DNA of 64,000 nt from Rubrivivax sp. Its GTDB lineage: Bacteria > Pseudomonadota > Gammaproteobacteria > Burkholderiales > Burkholderiaceae_C. The stretch spans positions 124,001 to 188,000 of the forward strand of contig JAIXSE010000015.1 in assembly GCA_027484825.1 (NCBI GenBank), given 5' to 3'. The position numbers and the translations under genes are program-made. This document shows positions 49,677 through 59,403 of the stretch, piece after piece (the first letter of the stretch is position 1; each line of letters starts with the position of its first letter). Below the pieces are notes generated by a model, which did not search any database, was not told the origin of the DNA, and saw nothing but the letters and a program-made list of their open reading frames with translations.

Positions 49677-52600
49677 TCATTCATGCAGCGGAATCTCCCG
49701 CCAGTTGATGACCTTCTTGTCGCCGCTGCCTGAATCACTCACCGTCTTGGCGGTGTCGCCGTTTTGCGTCGCGCTGGTGCTGGCGGTGGTGGCGGGCTTG
49801 CCGGACACCACCCGCTTGACGACGCCGTCCGAGCTCACATAGCGGGTGGCGGTCACCACAAAGTCGTAGGCCGTCTTGCTGCTGGCGCCACTCGACAGGT
49901 CGATGTCGAAGGTGGTGGACACGCCGGACGAGCTGCAGGCATTGGTGGAGCTGGGCCGGATGGCCGAGTAGGTCATCAGGTTCCCATAACCGTCGCCCGG
50001 ATACACCACGCGATAGCCCGAGGTGCCGGTGGCCGTGTAGAGGTCGATCACATAGCCCACCTTGCCGGTGCCCAGCGCGCCGGCCGTGGTGCTGATGTCC
50101 TGCAGGTCCGAGCGGGTGCCGTTCTGCAGGAAAGGCCAGGTCACACCGGCCGGCAGGTCGGCGGTGGTGGCGTACCGGGTCTCGAAACCGTCCCGCACGA
50201 TCTCGATGCGGTTGAGCGTCGTCGTCGTGAGGTCCGAGGTGCTGAGCAACTGGCCCGATCCGACACCGATCCAGCGGCGACCGCTGGCGTCAATGTTGGG
50301 CGTGGGCTCCGAGGTGATGGGCAGCGCGGTGCCAGACGAGTTGGTGAGCTTGGCGATCTTGACCGGCGCGGGATAGGTGCCGCTGGTGGCCGTCAGGTCC
50401 AGACGCCAGAGGTTGCCGTTCATGTCCCCGGCATAGATCGATTCCACGGTGCCGTCGGTCGTGTCGCGATAGTAGGTCGAGAGATAAGCCAGATTGGCCG
50501 GGCTGGCGGTGGTGCCGTTGTCGATGCTGTCGGTGCTGCCGGTGGTCGGCAGGGCCACCTTCTGCAGCAGTGCGCCGGTGCGGGCATTGAGGATGTAGAA
50601 CGCGCCCTTGCCCGAGCTGTTGTTCATGCCCGAGCCCACCACCACGACCCAGCCGTACTGCGCGGTCTTGGTGATGACCGGGGTGCCGAAGCTGAAGCCC
50701 ATGTCCGAATTGCTGTACTCCCACAGCACGCGCGTGGCGGCGTTAGCTTCCGAGGTCACCGACACCGCGGTGGTCAGGTCCAGCGCATAGAGGCTGCGAC
50801 CGCCCTTGCCCAGTCCGCCCACGGCGATGCTGTGCCATTCATTGGTGGCCAGGGAAGAGCCAGCGGTCTTCTTGAAGTCGACCTCGCCCACGGCGGGTTT
50901 GGCATCCACCATGAAGTGATGGGTGAAGTCCGGGTTGCCGACGGCGGCCAGGCCATCGACGCTGGGCGTGCTGTTGGGGCCGGCGAAGAGCGCATTGGGG
51001 ATGAAGGCGAACAGCTCCTTGCCCGCGCTGGTGCCGCTCAGCGCGCCATTGATGACGTGCACCAGACCCTGGTTGTCCCCGGCCACCAGCACGTTGGGCC
51101 GGTTGGCATAGGTGGTGTAGTGCTGGGTGTAGCCGGGGTTGGCGGCTTCCGACAGATAGGTGCCGGGTGCCCCGGGGGGGCCCAGCACGGCAACGCCGCT
51201 GTTGACGATGTCGCCCACCAGCGCGGAGCGGGTGCGGTAGGCACGGGTGCTGCCCGACGCGGTGGCATTCTGTTCCTGGCTCTGATCGCCCCGCAGCCAG
51301 TTGAGGTAGGCGGACGCATCACTGGTGCTGGTCCAGGTCGGATCCAGATTGCTCAGCTGGGTGCTGGTGAGGCTGCCGGTGCGGAACGGCACACCGGCAT
51401 TGCTGGTCGGGTTCCAGGTCACGATGTAGCGCGCGGTGTCCCAGCCGGTGCCGCTGGTGCCCATCTGCGCGGCGAGCTGGGCGCTGAACTTCCAGGCCTG
51501 GGTGTAGGTCACCGGAGTGGCCACGCTGTTGACGGTGAAGGCGGTCACATCCCCGGTCCAGCCGGAGGAATCGTAGGAGCTGGCATAGGACGCGCTGCCG
51601 CTGTCCACCGTGTCGGAGGCGGTGTTGAACGAGGAGGTGTAGGCCGCGATGTCGGTGGCGATGCTGGCGAAGGCGCTGGAGAGACTGCTCACCATCGTGT
51701 CCGCCTTGGACGCGATGTAGTAGGTGTCCGGGCGCAGCTGCGTGCCCACCACATCGGTGGTCGCGCCGGTGTGCCAGGCGCTTTGCGGAATGTCGGTGGT
51801 GGTGCCCAGGGCATCCCAGCCGCTCGGCACGGTGAAGCCGCCGTACTTCGTGGCCAGGTAGAACTGGTTGTTGCTCTTGTAGGTCTGGTACTCCATCACG
51901 TCCAGCCAGTAGGTCTTGATGGTCTGGGTCCCGTCCAGGTCGGCGCGCAGGTCCTGCGTGTTGGCGTAATAGGCCATGCCCGCCATCAGCGCGCCGTTGT
52001 AGTTGCAGCAGCTGTTGTAGGGGGAGGTGGTGCCCAGCGTGGCGCCCAGTCCATGCAGCACGCCCACCTTGTTCGTCCACTTCACCGCGTCCAGTTCGGT
52101 GTCCGCCTTCACCGCGGATGGCTGCGTGGGCTCGGCACTGCCGGTGGCGCCGGGCACGTTGCGGTCGGCATGGGTGTTGACGTCGCCGATGCCCAGGATG
52201 AAGTTCTTCTGGCAGGAATACAGGATGGGGTCATTCCAGGTCGTGATCACCGGAAAACCGTCGGCATAGGTGGTCTTGCTGGCCGTGCTGGCAGAACCGG
52301 CGTTGGACCATTCGGGCACGTTGCCCAGGTTGCGGTAGTAGCGCAGCGCCGCGTAATAGAGCTCGCCCACCGGGTCATAACTCTTGTAGCTCCCCGGGGT
52401 GATCTCGCCAAACTTGTTGACGTAGTTCATCACCCCGCTGTTGCCGATGGTGATGCCATAGGCCGAGGCGGTGCTGCTGGCGTCCGTGCTGTCCGGATTG
52501 GTCACCATCACGCCGGTCGTGGCGTTCCACTCTGCGGCGGCGTTGGTGATCGGGTCCGAGCCGGGCACGGGCTGCGTGGGCCCCACGTACTTCATGCGGG

Positions 52601-53468
52601 CGCGCAGCACCCCACCGTCACGGGTGAGCGTCGCATCGTTCAGATAGCCGAAGGCGGCGAAGCGGATTTTCTGCGCGTACTTCTGGATCAGCCCCTCCGG
52701 CTTGTAATAGCCCGAGTCGTACTTGACGCAGTTGCTCTCCAGGTCGCCCGTGCCGGCCGTGGCATCGCAGACCTTCACCCGCACGCTCACCTCGTACACC
52801 GCCTTGGCGTCCACGGTGGAGGTGGAGCCGTACGGCGTCGGCGTGCTGCTGGTGTTGTTGTCACCGGTGCTGGTCAGGCGCAGCTTGTTGCCCAGCCCCT
52901 GGATGCGCAGGCTCAGGCTGCTCCAGGTGAAGGGCGTTGCGCCGCTGATGGACGAGGCCACCGACATCGTGCGGTCGGGGAACTCGCTGGTGGTGCCCTG
53001 GCCGGTGGCGTAGGCCTTTTCGATGATGGTGGTGGTGGTGGTGTCTGTTGTGCGGTAGCCGCCGGTCAAGGCCCAGCGGTAGGGGTCGATGGTCTGCATC
53101 GTCGCCCAGTTGAGGAAGTTGCCGCTCCACTTGCCGCTGCACACATGGCTGCTGGCATTGCCCGCCGGCTGGAAGTAGCGGCTGGCCTCGGTGGCGCTGT
53201 AGGTGTAGGTGTAGCACTTGGCCGGATCGAAGTAGCCGATGTAGGTGGAGGCCGGCGCATAGGTCTTGTCGAGATGCGCGTTGCTCACCGCGGTCGGATA
53301 CTCCACCGACAGCGTCAGGGCCACATTGCCGGGCACGGCCACCGAGGAAAACACCGGCTGGTTGCCCAGCGTCGTCTGGGCCGAGACCGCCCCGGGAGAG
53401 GCTCCCAGGAAAGCACCGGCAACGGCCATCAGCACTGTGGCCGATATCTGGACTGAAAAGCGATTCAT
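49677..53468 (-). CDS. pilY1: Type IV pilus tip adhesin/assembly protein PilY1
   Basis: The 1263-residue secreted protein starts at 53468 with a signal peptide (MNRFSVQIS...PGAVSAQ). The C-terminal half is the PilC/PilY1 beta-propeller (VLVAGDNQGLVHVINGALSG, FAFIPNALF, WVVVVGSGMNNSSGKGAFYI). The N-terminal half is rich in Tyr, Thr, Ser and Gly, and I see no clear VWA MIDAS motif. PilY1 caps the pilus and works in adhesion and retraction control. Last gene of the minor-pilin operon, 10 bp after pilX. Confidence 0.93.
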   Translation of the reverse strand: MNRFSVQISATVLMAVAGAFLGASPGAVSAQTTLGNQPVFSSVAVPGNVALTLSVEYPTAVSNAHLDKTYAPASTYIGYFDPAKCYTYTYSATEASRYFQPAGNASSHVCSGKWSGNFLNWATMQTIDPYRWALTGGYRTTDTTTTTIIEKAYATGQGTTSEFPDRTMSVASSISGATPFTWSSLSLRIQGLGNKLRLTSTGDNNTSSTPTPYGSTSTVDAKAVYEVSVRVKVCDATAGTGDLESNCVKYDSGYYKPEGLIQKYAQKIRFAAFGYLNDATLTRDGGVLRARMKYVGPTQPVPGSDPITNAAAEWNATTGVMVTNPDSTDASSTASAYGITIGNSGVMNYVNKFGEITPGSYKSYDPVGELYYAALRYYRNLGNVPEWSNAGSASTASKTTYADGFPVITTWNDPILYSCQKNFILGIGDVNTHADRNVPGATGSAEPTQPSAVKADTELDAVKWTNKVGVLHGLGATLGTTSPYNSCCNYNGALMAGMAYYANTQDLRADLDGTQTIKTYWLDVMEYQTYKSNNQFYLATKYGGFTVPSGWDALGTTTDIPQSAWHTGATTDVVGTQLRPDTYYIASKADTMVSSLSSAFASIATDIAAYTSSFNTASDTVDSGSASYASSYDSSGWTGDVTAFTVNSVATPVTYTQAWKFSAQLAAQMGTSGTGWDTARYIVTWNPTSNAGVPFRTGSLTSTQLSNLDPTWTSTSDASAYLNWLRGDQSQEQNATASGSTRAYRTRSALVGDIVNSGVAVLGPPGAPGTYLSEAANPGYTQHYTTYANRPNVLVAGDNQGLVHVINGALSGTSAGKELFAFIPNALFAGPNSTPSVDGLAAVGNPDFTHHFMVDAKPAVGEVDFKKTAGSSLATNEWHSIAVGGLGKGGRSLYALDLTTAVSVTSEANAATRVLWEYSNSDMGFSFGTPVITKTAQYGWVVVVGSGMNNSSGKGAFYILNARTGALLQKVALPTTGSTDSIDNGTTASPANLAYLSTYYRDTTDGTVESIYAGDMNGNLWRLDLTATSGTYPAPVKIAKLTNSSGTALPITSEPTPNIDASGRRWIGVGSGQLLSTSDLTTTTLNRIEIVRDGFETRYATTADLPAGVTWPFLQNGTRSDLQDISTTAGALGTGKVGYVIDLYTATGTSGYRVVYPGDGYGNLMTYSAIRPSSTNACSSSGVSTTFDIDLSSGASSKTAYDFVVTATRYVSSDGVVKRVVSGKPATTASTSATQNGDTAKTVSDSGSGDKKVINWREIPLHE

Positions 53469-53478
53469 CGGGGGGCTC

Positions 53479-54213
53479 TCAATTGCTGAAGGTGGCCTGG
53501 TAGAAGGACTGCGCATCACGCGGCCCATCCACCCGTACGGTGACGCGGTAGACCGGCTTGGGCTCCTCGGTGAGCCCGCCGACCTTCTTGCCGCCCTGGG
53601 TGAGCGACGAAGAGGTCAGACAGGTATCCGACGACATCGCACCGGCGCTCTGGCAGAGGCGGTCCACGACGTAATAGAGCTTCATGTTGGCCGCCGTCGG
53701 GGCGGTGCTGCCGCCGCTGCTGGACGTGGCGGTGGTGAGGTCGATCACATTCGACGCCGCGCCGTAGCCACCCACGGTGCTGGGCGCGGTGCCCAGCAGG
53801 ACGGTGGGGATCGCTTCCACCGAGGTGGAGAGCATGGCCGCGCTGTAGTTCAGCGACGTCTGGCTTGCGGTCAGGTCGACCGAGCTCGTGTTCAACGCGC
53901 TCATGGCGGACCGGATGGCCCGCTCGGCCTGGTTGGCCATGTCGCGCTTGAGGCCCAGGTTGCCGGCCATGGTGAGCGATGCATTCATGGACCGCATGGC
54001 CGCAACGGCCCCGATCATCATGATGGCCAGGGTGATCAGAGCGATGACCATGATCACGCCGCGCTCGGCGCCGCGAGGTCGCGACGCGCGGGCGGAACCG
54101 GCGGAACGGGCGCAGCGGGCAAAACGTGTGGATCGGCAGGGCGCGCTGGGCGCCAGCCTCGGGACTTGGGAAGGGGCAAAGATGGGGTCCATGACGGGCG
54201 GCACAAAAGGCAT
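53479..54213 (-). CDS. pilX: Minor pilin-like assembly protein PilX
   Basis: The 244-residue protein has a long pre-leader, then ERGVIMVIALITLAIMMIGAVAAMRSMN, the atypical hydrophobic helix of PilX. The globular domain carries a Cys pair (RLCQSAG...DTCLTSS). The start overlaps the pilW stop as TGATG. In this family PilX works with PilV, PilW and PilE to prime the pilus and hold PilY1. Confidence 0.85.
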   Translation of the reverse strand: MPFVPPVMDPIFAPSQVPRLAPSAPCRSTRFARCARSAGSARASRPRGAERGVIMVIALITLAIMMIGAVAAMRSMNASLTMAGNLGLKRDMANQAERAIRSAMSALNTSSVDLTASQTSLNYSAAMLSTSVEAIPTVLLGTAPSTVGGYGAASNVIDLTTATSSSGGSTAPTAANMKLYYVVDRLCQSAGAMSSDTCLTSSSLTQGGKKVGGLTEEPKPVYRVTVRVDGPRDAQSFYQATFSN

Positions 54214-55472
54214 CAGATGGGCGTGGAGCGACCCGTGTTGGCCAGCGTGTTGCGGACGGGCACGGTGACCTCCACCACGACATGGCGGCGGTAGCGGTCG
54301 GTCACGGTGTAGGCGCTTTGAAGGCTGGACGACAGACCGGCGAAGAGCGTGAGGCTCGCGGGGGCGACGGTGTCCTTTTCGATGGTGTCCGAACGCAGCA
54401 CCAGATCGATCTTGACCGCCAGCACGCGCAGCAGCAGCGCCTGCGAGCTGGCGGTGTTGAGCGTGCTGACGTTGTAGCTGAGGTCACTGGGCGTGACCCA
54501 GGCATCCACGATGCCGTCGGCGGTGGCGCTGGTGTCCACGCCATAGCGCACCTTCATGTCCATCACCCCTTCGGCGATGGGCACCCCCTGGTCCTGGCTT
54601 GTCCCTGCATTGGTGAAGCGAAGCAGGTCATAACGCACCAGCTGATTGCTGGCATTGACTCCCAGCAGCAGGAAGCGGGGGCGATTGCCATTGACGGCAT
54701 TGCCCATGTCCAGCACATGCGCGTAGGCCCCGGTGGAGCGGTCGTTGAGCGCCTGCCCGTTGATGACGGAGGCATAGAAGCTGCCCGCCAGGTCCACCTG
54801 CTGAGCGTTGGCGCTGTACCCGCTGCTGATCTGCTCGAGCATGCAGGGGCGGGAGGACTCACTCACCAGCAGCAGATCGTTGGCTTGCAATCCGGTGGCC
54901 GCGGTGACGCGCAGGGTGTTGGTCTGCACGCTGTTGACCCGCACCTGCGTGGGCACCTCCCCCACGCCGCCGCTGCCGGCCATGAGCTGCAGCACGTCCG
55001 ACTTGGCCGCATTGGGGCCGATGCCGGGGAAGGCCAGCAGCGGCACCATGCGCAGCGTCGTCGGCACGCTGGCAAATGGCGCGGGAAACGCCTGCAGCGC
55101 GGGCAGCAATTGGGCGCCGTCGCGCGACGCGGTCAGCTCACAGCCATACACCTCCGAGCTGGCGGTGCTGAAGCCGGAACCCGCATTGCGGATCTGGCGG
55201 TCCAGGTCGTAGCTGAGAAAAGCAGCGGTGGAAGAAAGGTCGGACGACGAGGCCCCTTCCCGCTTGGCAGTTTCAAACTTGCCCATGACCGCCCCCATGG
55301 TCACGATCATGCCGAGCGCAATGACGATGGAGACCATCAGCTCGATCAGCGAGAAGCCACGCGCGCGGCGGGCGTTCCCGGCGGAGCGAGCGGGCGGGCG
55401 CGGACGCGGGCGCGGATGCGGGCACGAAGACCGCGAACGGTGGCGAAGCAGGAGGCGGGACAGCATCGGCAT
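54213..55472 (-). CDS. pilW: Minor pilin PilW
   Basis: The 419-residue protein has an Arg/Pro-rich leader of about 39 residues, then GFSLIELMVSIVIALGMIVTMGAV (cleavage before Phe, Glu5 conserved). A large globular domain with one Cys pair candidate follows. The start at 55472 shares a base with the pilV stop (TGATG). Confidence 0.88.
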   Translation of the reverse strand: MPMLSRLLLRHRSRSSCPHPRPRPRPPARSAGNARRARGFSLIELMVSIVIALGMIVTMGAVMGKFETAKREGASSSDLSSTAAFLSYDLDRQIRNAGSGFSTASSEVYGCELTASRDGAQLLPALQAFPAPFASVPTTLRMVPLLAFPGIGPNAAKSDVLQLMAGSGGVGEVPTQVRVNSVQTNTLRVTAATGLQANDLLLVSESSRPCMLEQISSGYSANAQQVDLAGSFYASVINGQALNDRSTGAYAHVLDMGNAVNGNRPRFLLLGVNASNQLVRYDLLRFTNAGTSQDQGVPIAEGVMDMKVRYGVDTSATADGIVDAWVTPSDLSYNVSTLNTASSQALLLRVLAVKIDLVLRSDTIEKDTVAPASLTLFAGLSSSLQSAYTVTDRYRRHVVVEVTVPVRNTLANTGRSTPI

Positions 55473-55906
55473 CAGTTGTTCAGACGCACGTCGGTGAAGT
55501 ACTGACGTGTCGTGCGTTGATTGGCGGGTGCAGGGCCGGGCGGGGTCCAGGTGATGGTGATGCGGGCCACGTTGCTCGCATCCACCGTCACAGTGCCCGT
55601 GCCCTGGGGCAGGCCCATGCCCGTGGCGTCGGCCACACGGGTCTGCCAGGCGGACAGCGTGGTGCTGGACAAGGACACCGTGCCCTGCAGCCACATCTCG
55701 GTGGCCAGCTCGTTGGCCAGGGAGGCGGCGCGCTGGGCGTCGTCGGTGGACATCGTGGCCTGCGAGGCACGGGCCATGAGCGTCATCAGCCCCAGCAGGC
55801 CGGTGGTCATCACCAGGATGGCGCAAAGCACCTCGATCAGCGTCATGCCCCGCGCGCGGCGGCGACCGGTGACGGTGATCGGGGCGAGGCAACGGGAGCG
55901 TGTCAT
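55472..55906 (-). CDS. pilV: Minor pilin PilV
   Basis: The 144-residue protein has a leader ending RARG, then MTLIEVLCAILVMTTGLLGLMTLMARASQ, where Met replaces the usual Phe1 and Glu5 is conserved. The ATG at 55906 overlaps the fimT stop as ATGA. Confidence 0.88.
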   Translation of the reverse strand: MTRSRCLAPITVTGRRRARGMTLIEVLCAILVMTTGLLGLMTLMARASQATMSTDDAQRAASLANELATEMWLQGTVSLSSTTLSAWQTRVADATGMGLPQGTGTVTVDASNVARITITWTPPGPAPANQRTTRQYFTDVRLNN

Positions 55907-56541
55907 GGGGTGGAGGCCAGGTTGGCGGTCGGGCAACCGTCGGGAACGGTGTCGGACAAGGCGCGGGTGGATTCACAGGTCCGGACCGAACCGCCCAGCG
56001 TCAGCCAGACCTGCAATTTCTTGAGGTCGGCGGTGGTGGTGGTGGACGACAGGGCGTAGATGAGCTGCGAGCCATTGCCGGTGGTGCACGCCACCCCGAC
56101 CCCGGTGGTGGCCGCGTCCAGGGCCATCGGGCGGCCCTGGCCACTGAAGCACACGGCGGTGGGGCCGGCCACGGCCACGGTGGGCGCGTTCTCGTTGAGG
56201 CTGCCGCAGAACGTGGCGGTGGCCGCGTCGGTGGAGACACGCGGCAGCAGCTTGATCACCCAGCGGCTCCCGGCGGCGGAGGCGGTCTCGCTGCCCGTGC
56301 AGGTGGCGGCCGCGGTGCGGAACAGCACCACCTGGCGGAAGCTGCGCACCGCCTCCCCCTGCGCCTGACGCAGGGCCACCTGCAAGCTGGCGGCGGCGCT
56401 GCGAATCTGCGCATTGGCCGACCAGGCTCGCAAGCCCGGCATGGCCAGCACCATGGTCATGGCGATGATGGCCACCACGATCATCAACTCCAGCAGGGTC
56501 AGGCCCCGCTGCTCGCGGATCGGCCTGGTCAGGGTCAGCAT
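55903..56541 (-). CDS. fimT: FimT/GspH-type pseudopilin
   Basis: The 212-residue protein has leader [13 protein letters not shown] followed by [24 protein letters not shown] and a GspH/FimT globular domain with [15 protein letters not shown] and several Cys. ATG at 56541 lies inside the last codons of pilE (7-bp overlap). FimT proteins are minor pilins; some bind DNA. Confidence 0.87.
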   Translation of the reverse strand: MLTLTRPIREQRGLTLLELMIVVAIIAMTMVLAMPGLRAWSANAQIRSAAASLQVALRQAQGEAVRSFRQVVLFRTAAATCTGSETASAAGSRWVIKLLPRVSTDAATATFCGSLNENAPTVAVAGPTAVCFSGQGRPMALDAATTGVGVACTTGNGSQLIYALSSTTTTADLKKLQVWLTLGGSVRTCESTRALSDTVPDGCPTANLASTP

Positions 56542-57032
56542 GTGTCCCCCTTGCGCGTGATCCACTTGCTGCTGCAACTGGTCCAGCCGGTATTGCTGAG
56601 GGAGCTTGGGAAAGCCGTGGTTTTGGTGTCCGCCTGATTGACCGTATAGACCACGCTGGTCACCGGGCTGGCGGACACCCCTGTGGCCGTCAGCACGTAG
56701 GTGGTGGCCGTGGTGGTGCAGGTGATGGAGAACTTGCCAACGGTCGTGCCACTGGCCGAGCACGGGGGCGATGCGGTCGTGCCCACCGCCTGATAGGTGC
56801 GGAAGTCCTGGAAGTAGCGCTCCATGTCCGCCCGGGTATTGGTCAGGCCGGTGACGGCATCGGTCAGGGCGCCGCGCACCACATAGTCCTTGTAGGCCGG
56901 CAGCGCCACCGCCACCAGCACACCGACGATGGCCACCACCACCATCAACTCGATGAGGGTGAAACCGTTTGTTTTGTGTCTGCTCGGAAATACAAGGGCG
57001 CGATCAGCAAATGGGGTTTGGCGTGGCTGCAT
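56535..57032 (-). CDS. pilE: Minor pilin PilE
   Basis: The 165-residue protein has leader [20 protein letters not shown] plus TNG, then [24 protein letters not shown] and a DYV...[23 protein letters not shown] region typical of PilE. A C-terminal Cys cluster ends the protein. TGGAG about 7 nt upstream supports the start. First gene of the minor-pilin operon. Confidence 0.9.
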   Translation of the reverse strand: MQPRQTPFADRALVFPSRHKTNGFTLIELMVVVAIVGVLVAVALPAYKDYVVRGALTDAVTGLTNTRADMERYFQDFRTYQAVGTTASPPCSASGTTVGKFSITCTTTATTYVLTATGVSASPVTSVVYTVNQADTKTTAFPSSLSNTGWTSCSSKWITRKGDTC

Positions 57033-57440
57033 GAATAACTCCAGTCATCAAAATTCTGGAGCGAGTATTCATTCAGCGGTGGCCGTTCATCCCCGCAAAA
57101 TGAGGATCGTGAAATTAATCACGCCGAGCTGCCGAGGGACCAGGTAAACAAATTCGACAGTTATTTTGCTGAACGGTGCAGCGTTTCTGTTGCGTGAATA
57201 TCCATTTCAGCATCGACAGGAGGGGAGGCCCGTGTTTCCGGGACTTTTCGCCTGTAAAGATATCGGGAACGCCTGTCTTTGCAAAGCAATGATTCGGCTT
57301 CTCTCTGAATGTGGCGAGAGCGTTCGTTTCCGTTTTTCCCAGCGGGATTTCACCGCAACCGCTCAGCGGGCCGAGTATCCCAGTGATTCTCAATGATACT
57401 GACGCATACATATTCATGGAACACGTCGAATCTATGACGT
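57033..57440. other. AT-rich intergenic region upstream of pilE
   Basis: GC drops well below that of the flanking genes. Small open frames here have no family resemblance and no RBS. It should contain the pilE operon promoter on the minus strand, but I found no convincing sigma-54 site with a proper spacing and core. It may be a remnant of transferred DNA or a long regulatory leader. Confidence 0.5.
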
Positions 57441-57471
57441 CAAAAAACAAAAGGGGCCCCGCAGGGCCCCT
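57441..57471 (-). terminator. Intrinsic terminator of the DUF4397 gene
   Basis: On the minus strand, AGGGGCCC pairs with GGGCCCCT around a TGCG loop and is followed by TTTGTTTTTTG. Confidence 0.92.
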
Positions 57472-57548
57472 CATTCATTTTCAGCCGATCCGGGAGCGTC
57501 ATCCGCGCCGGACCGGTCTGCGCTTTGCGCGTGCGTCGCGTCAGACGC

Positions 57549-58841
57549 TCAGCGCTCCTTCACCAGCGACGCCGCCACCGTCGAGGCGTTGGTGCCGTCC
57601 CCCAGCAGGAACACGGTGTAGACGCCCTGCGCCAGGATGTCGGTGTCGGTCTGGGTGAACAGCGGCGTGGACGACGCGGTGGAGTTCACCGTCAGCAGCG
57701 AATCCGTCACCGCCGCCAGTTGCACCGGCGTGGAAGCAGCGCCCTGGAGCACGCCGGACGCCTTCACCGAGTAATCCAGGTACAGCGTCATCTCCGAGCT
57801 GTTGTTGCTCAGCCCGTTGAACAGCCGGATCTTGGCGTAGGTGGAGCTGGTGGGGAGCTTGTTGTCGTCGGTGATCAGCTTCACCGTGGGCGCGCTTGCG
57901 TCCCCGTAGACCACCATGGTGTAGTCATACCCGGCGACCAGCGTGCCGGCGCTGGCCGACACCGCCGCGCCATTGACCGTCAGGCTCAGCGACGGCGTTC
58001 CGGCCGTCACCTTCACATACGAGCCGATGGCCGGCGAGGTGGTGGTGGACAGCAGCTGCGTGCCGCCCAGCGAGGCCGTCACCGACCCGCTGGTCAGACC
58101 CGACACCACACGCACCCGCGCATAGGTGTTGGGCAGGTTGGTCAGCGACCCCTTCTGCACCAGCTGCATGCCGTTGACCAGCAGGCCACCGTTGGAGCCG
58201 GTCAGGATCAGCGTGGACACGCCCTTGTCCGGCAGGGTGATGGAGGGAATCTCCAGACGCAGGTCGGCTGTGTCGCTGGCGGCGGTCACCACCAGACGGA
58301 AGGTGCCCGACTTGATCGACAGATAGCCGGACCCCGAGCCGCTGGCCACGCTGCTGGCCAGGGTGGCGGCGCCGCTGAGGTCGGTGTCGGACGTGGCGGT
58401 CTCGTAGATGTCCAGAGCGCCAGCATCCGGCGCCAGGTTCAGGATCTGCAGCTTGGTCTTGCCGCTGTCCGGGGTGTCTTCGGTCTCGGTGATCAGCGTG
58501 GTCTTGACCGAGCCACTGACCCCATAGGCAATCAGCGTGTACTTGTCGCTGGTGCTCAGGGTCGGCGTGGTGGAGGCCAGGGTGGCGCCGCTGGTGGAGT
58601 TCTGCACCTCCAGCAGGGAGTCGTCGGAGGCGACATCTTCATAGTCGCCCACGGCGGCATAGGCCACGCCGCTGGTGACCACCGTCTCGTCGTCCCCCAC
58701 CGCCAGGTCCAGCGATGCGACACCGATGCTCGCATTGAGCAGGCGCACCTTCGCCTTGTCATCACCACCACCGCCGCAGCCGGCCACCATCGCCAGGGTG
58801 GCCACCAGGCTCAGGCCCATCGCCAAACGCTTCAATCGCAT
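57549..58841 (-). CDS. DUF4397-repeat lipoprotein
   Basis: The 430-residue protein has a lipobox signal (LAMVAGCGGGG, Cys at about 22). Four or more copies of the DUF4397 module follow; each begins with a line such as KVRLLNASIGVASLDLAVGD, KLQILNLAPDAGALDIYE, YARVRVVSGLTSGSVTASLG or YAKIRLFNGL. The Ser/Thr/Ala-rich beta modules suggest a surface or periplasmic stalk. Function is unknown. Monocistronic, next to the minor-pilin operon. Confidence 0.85.
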   Translation of the reverse strand: MRLKRLAMGLSLVATLAMVAGCGGGGDDKAKVRLLNASIGVASLDLAVGDDETVVTSGVAYAAVGDYEDVASDDSLLEVQNSTSGATLASTTPTLSTSDKYTLIAYGVSGSVKTTLITETEDTPDSGKTKLQILNLAPDAGALDIYETATSDTDLSGAATLASSVASGSGSGYLSIKSGTFRLVVTAASDTADLRLEIPSITLPDKGVSTLILTGSNGGLLVNGMQLVQKGSLTNLPNTYARVRVVSGLTSGSVTASLGGTQLLSTTTSPAIGSYVKVTAGTPSLSLTVNGAAVSASAGTLVAGYDYTMVVYGDASAPTVKLITDDNKLPTSSTYAKIRLFNGLSNNSSEMTLYLDYSVKASGVLQGAASTPVQLAAVTDSLLTVNSTASSTPLFTQTDTDILAQGVYTVFLLGDGTNASTVAASLVKER

Positions 58842-58998
58842 GTTCCAACTCCATGAAAGGACTCATGGATTGGAGGGGGGCGGTGTTTCCCGCTTTCGTG
58901 CGCTGCATGGCTGGCATGTCGCAGACGTGTCCGTTTCGACATGTTGTACGCACCCCTCCCGGTTTGCCAGCGCCCCACATTTCCACTATTCTCGAAAT

Positions 58999-59325
58999 AT
59001 GAACGAACATGACGCCATCCGGGCGCTGGGGGCCCTGGCCCAGCCGCTGCGTCTGCAGGTCTTCCGGGCGCTGGTGGTGGTGGGAGACGCCGGCCTGACG
59101 CCGGGCGCCATCCAGGAAGCGCTGGGCGTGGCACCGGCGACGCTGTCCTTCCATCTCAAGGAACTGCTGGCCAGCGGACTGGTGACGCAGGAGCGGGCCA
59201 GCCGCCATCTGATCTACCGGGCGGCTTACCCGCAGATGAATGCCTTGATCGGCTACCTCACCGAGAACTGTTGCCAGGGGCAGTCCTGCGACGTCGCACC
59301 GGCGGCAGCGGCCTGCGGCTGCTGA
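58999..59325 (+). CDS. arsR: ArsR-family arsenic-type repressor
   Basis: The 108-residue winged-helix protein has ALAQPLRLQVFRALV, an APATLSFHLKELLASGLV recognition helix, and a Cys-rich end (ENCCQGQSC...ACGC). The usual ArsR ELCVCD site on the recognition-side helix is absent; the C-terminal Cys cluster is the likely As(III) sensor. A TATTCTCGAAATA dyad overlaps the start region. ACR3 follows. Confidence 0.9.
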   Translation: MNEHDAIRALGALAQPLRLQVFRALVVVGDAGLTPGAIQEALGVAPATLSFHLKELLASGLVTQERASRHLIYRAAYPQMNALIGYLTENCCQGQSCDVAPAAAACGC

Positions 59326-59403
59326 AGCCGCGCCTGGTCCTTGCCCGGTCCTTGGTGACGCCCATGCTGACCTCCCCGACTGCTCTTGCTCACTGACCAC
59401 CCG

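Noticed and set aside
49764-53456. A 1230-codon plus-strand open frame opposite pilY1
   Set aside because: Gly/His/Arg-rich shadow; pilY1 has signal peptide and family motifs on the other strand.
57120-57150. Sigma-54 promoter for pilE
   Set aside because: A GG-N10-GC spacing occurs, but the core (TGGTCC...GGCAGC) departs from TGGCAC...TTGC and the distance to pilE is not compelling.
57380-57400. A Fur-box-like ATTGAGAATCA in the AT-rich gap
   Set aside because: Only one half matches the consensus; the second half is lost.
57115-57474. A 119-codon minus-strand frame in the AT-rich gap before pilE
   Set aside because: It runs over the DUF4397 terminator, has no RBS, and resembles nothing.
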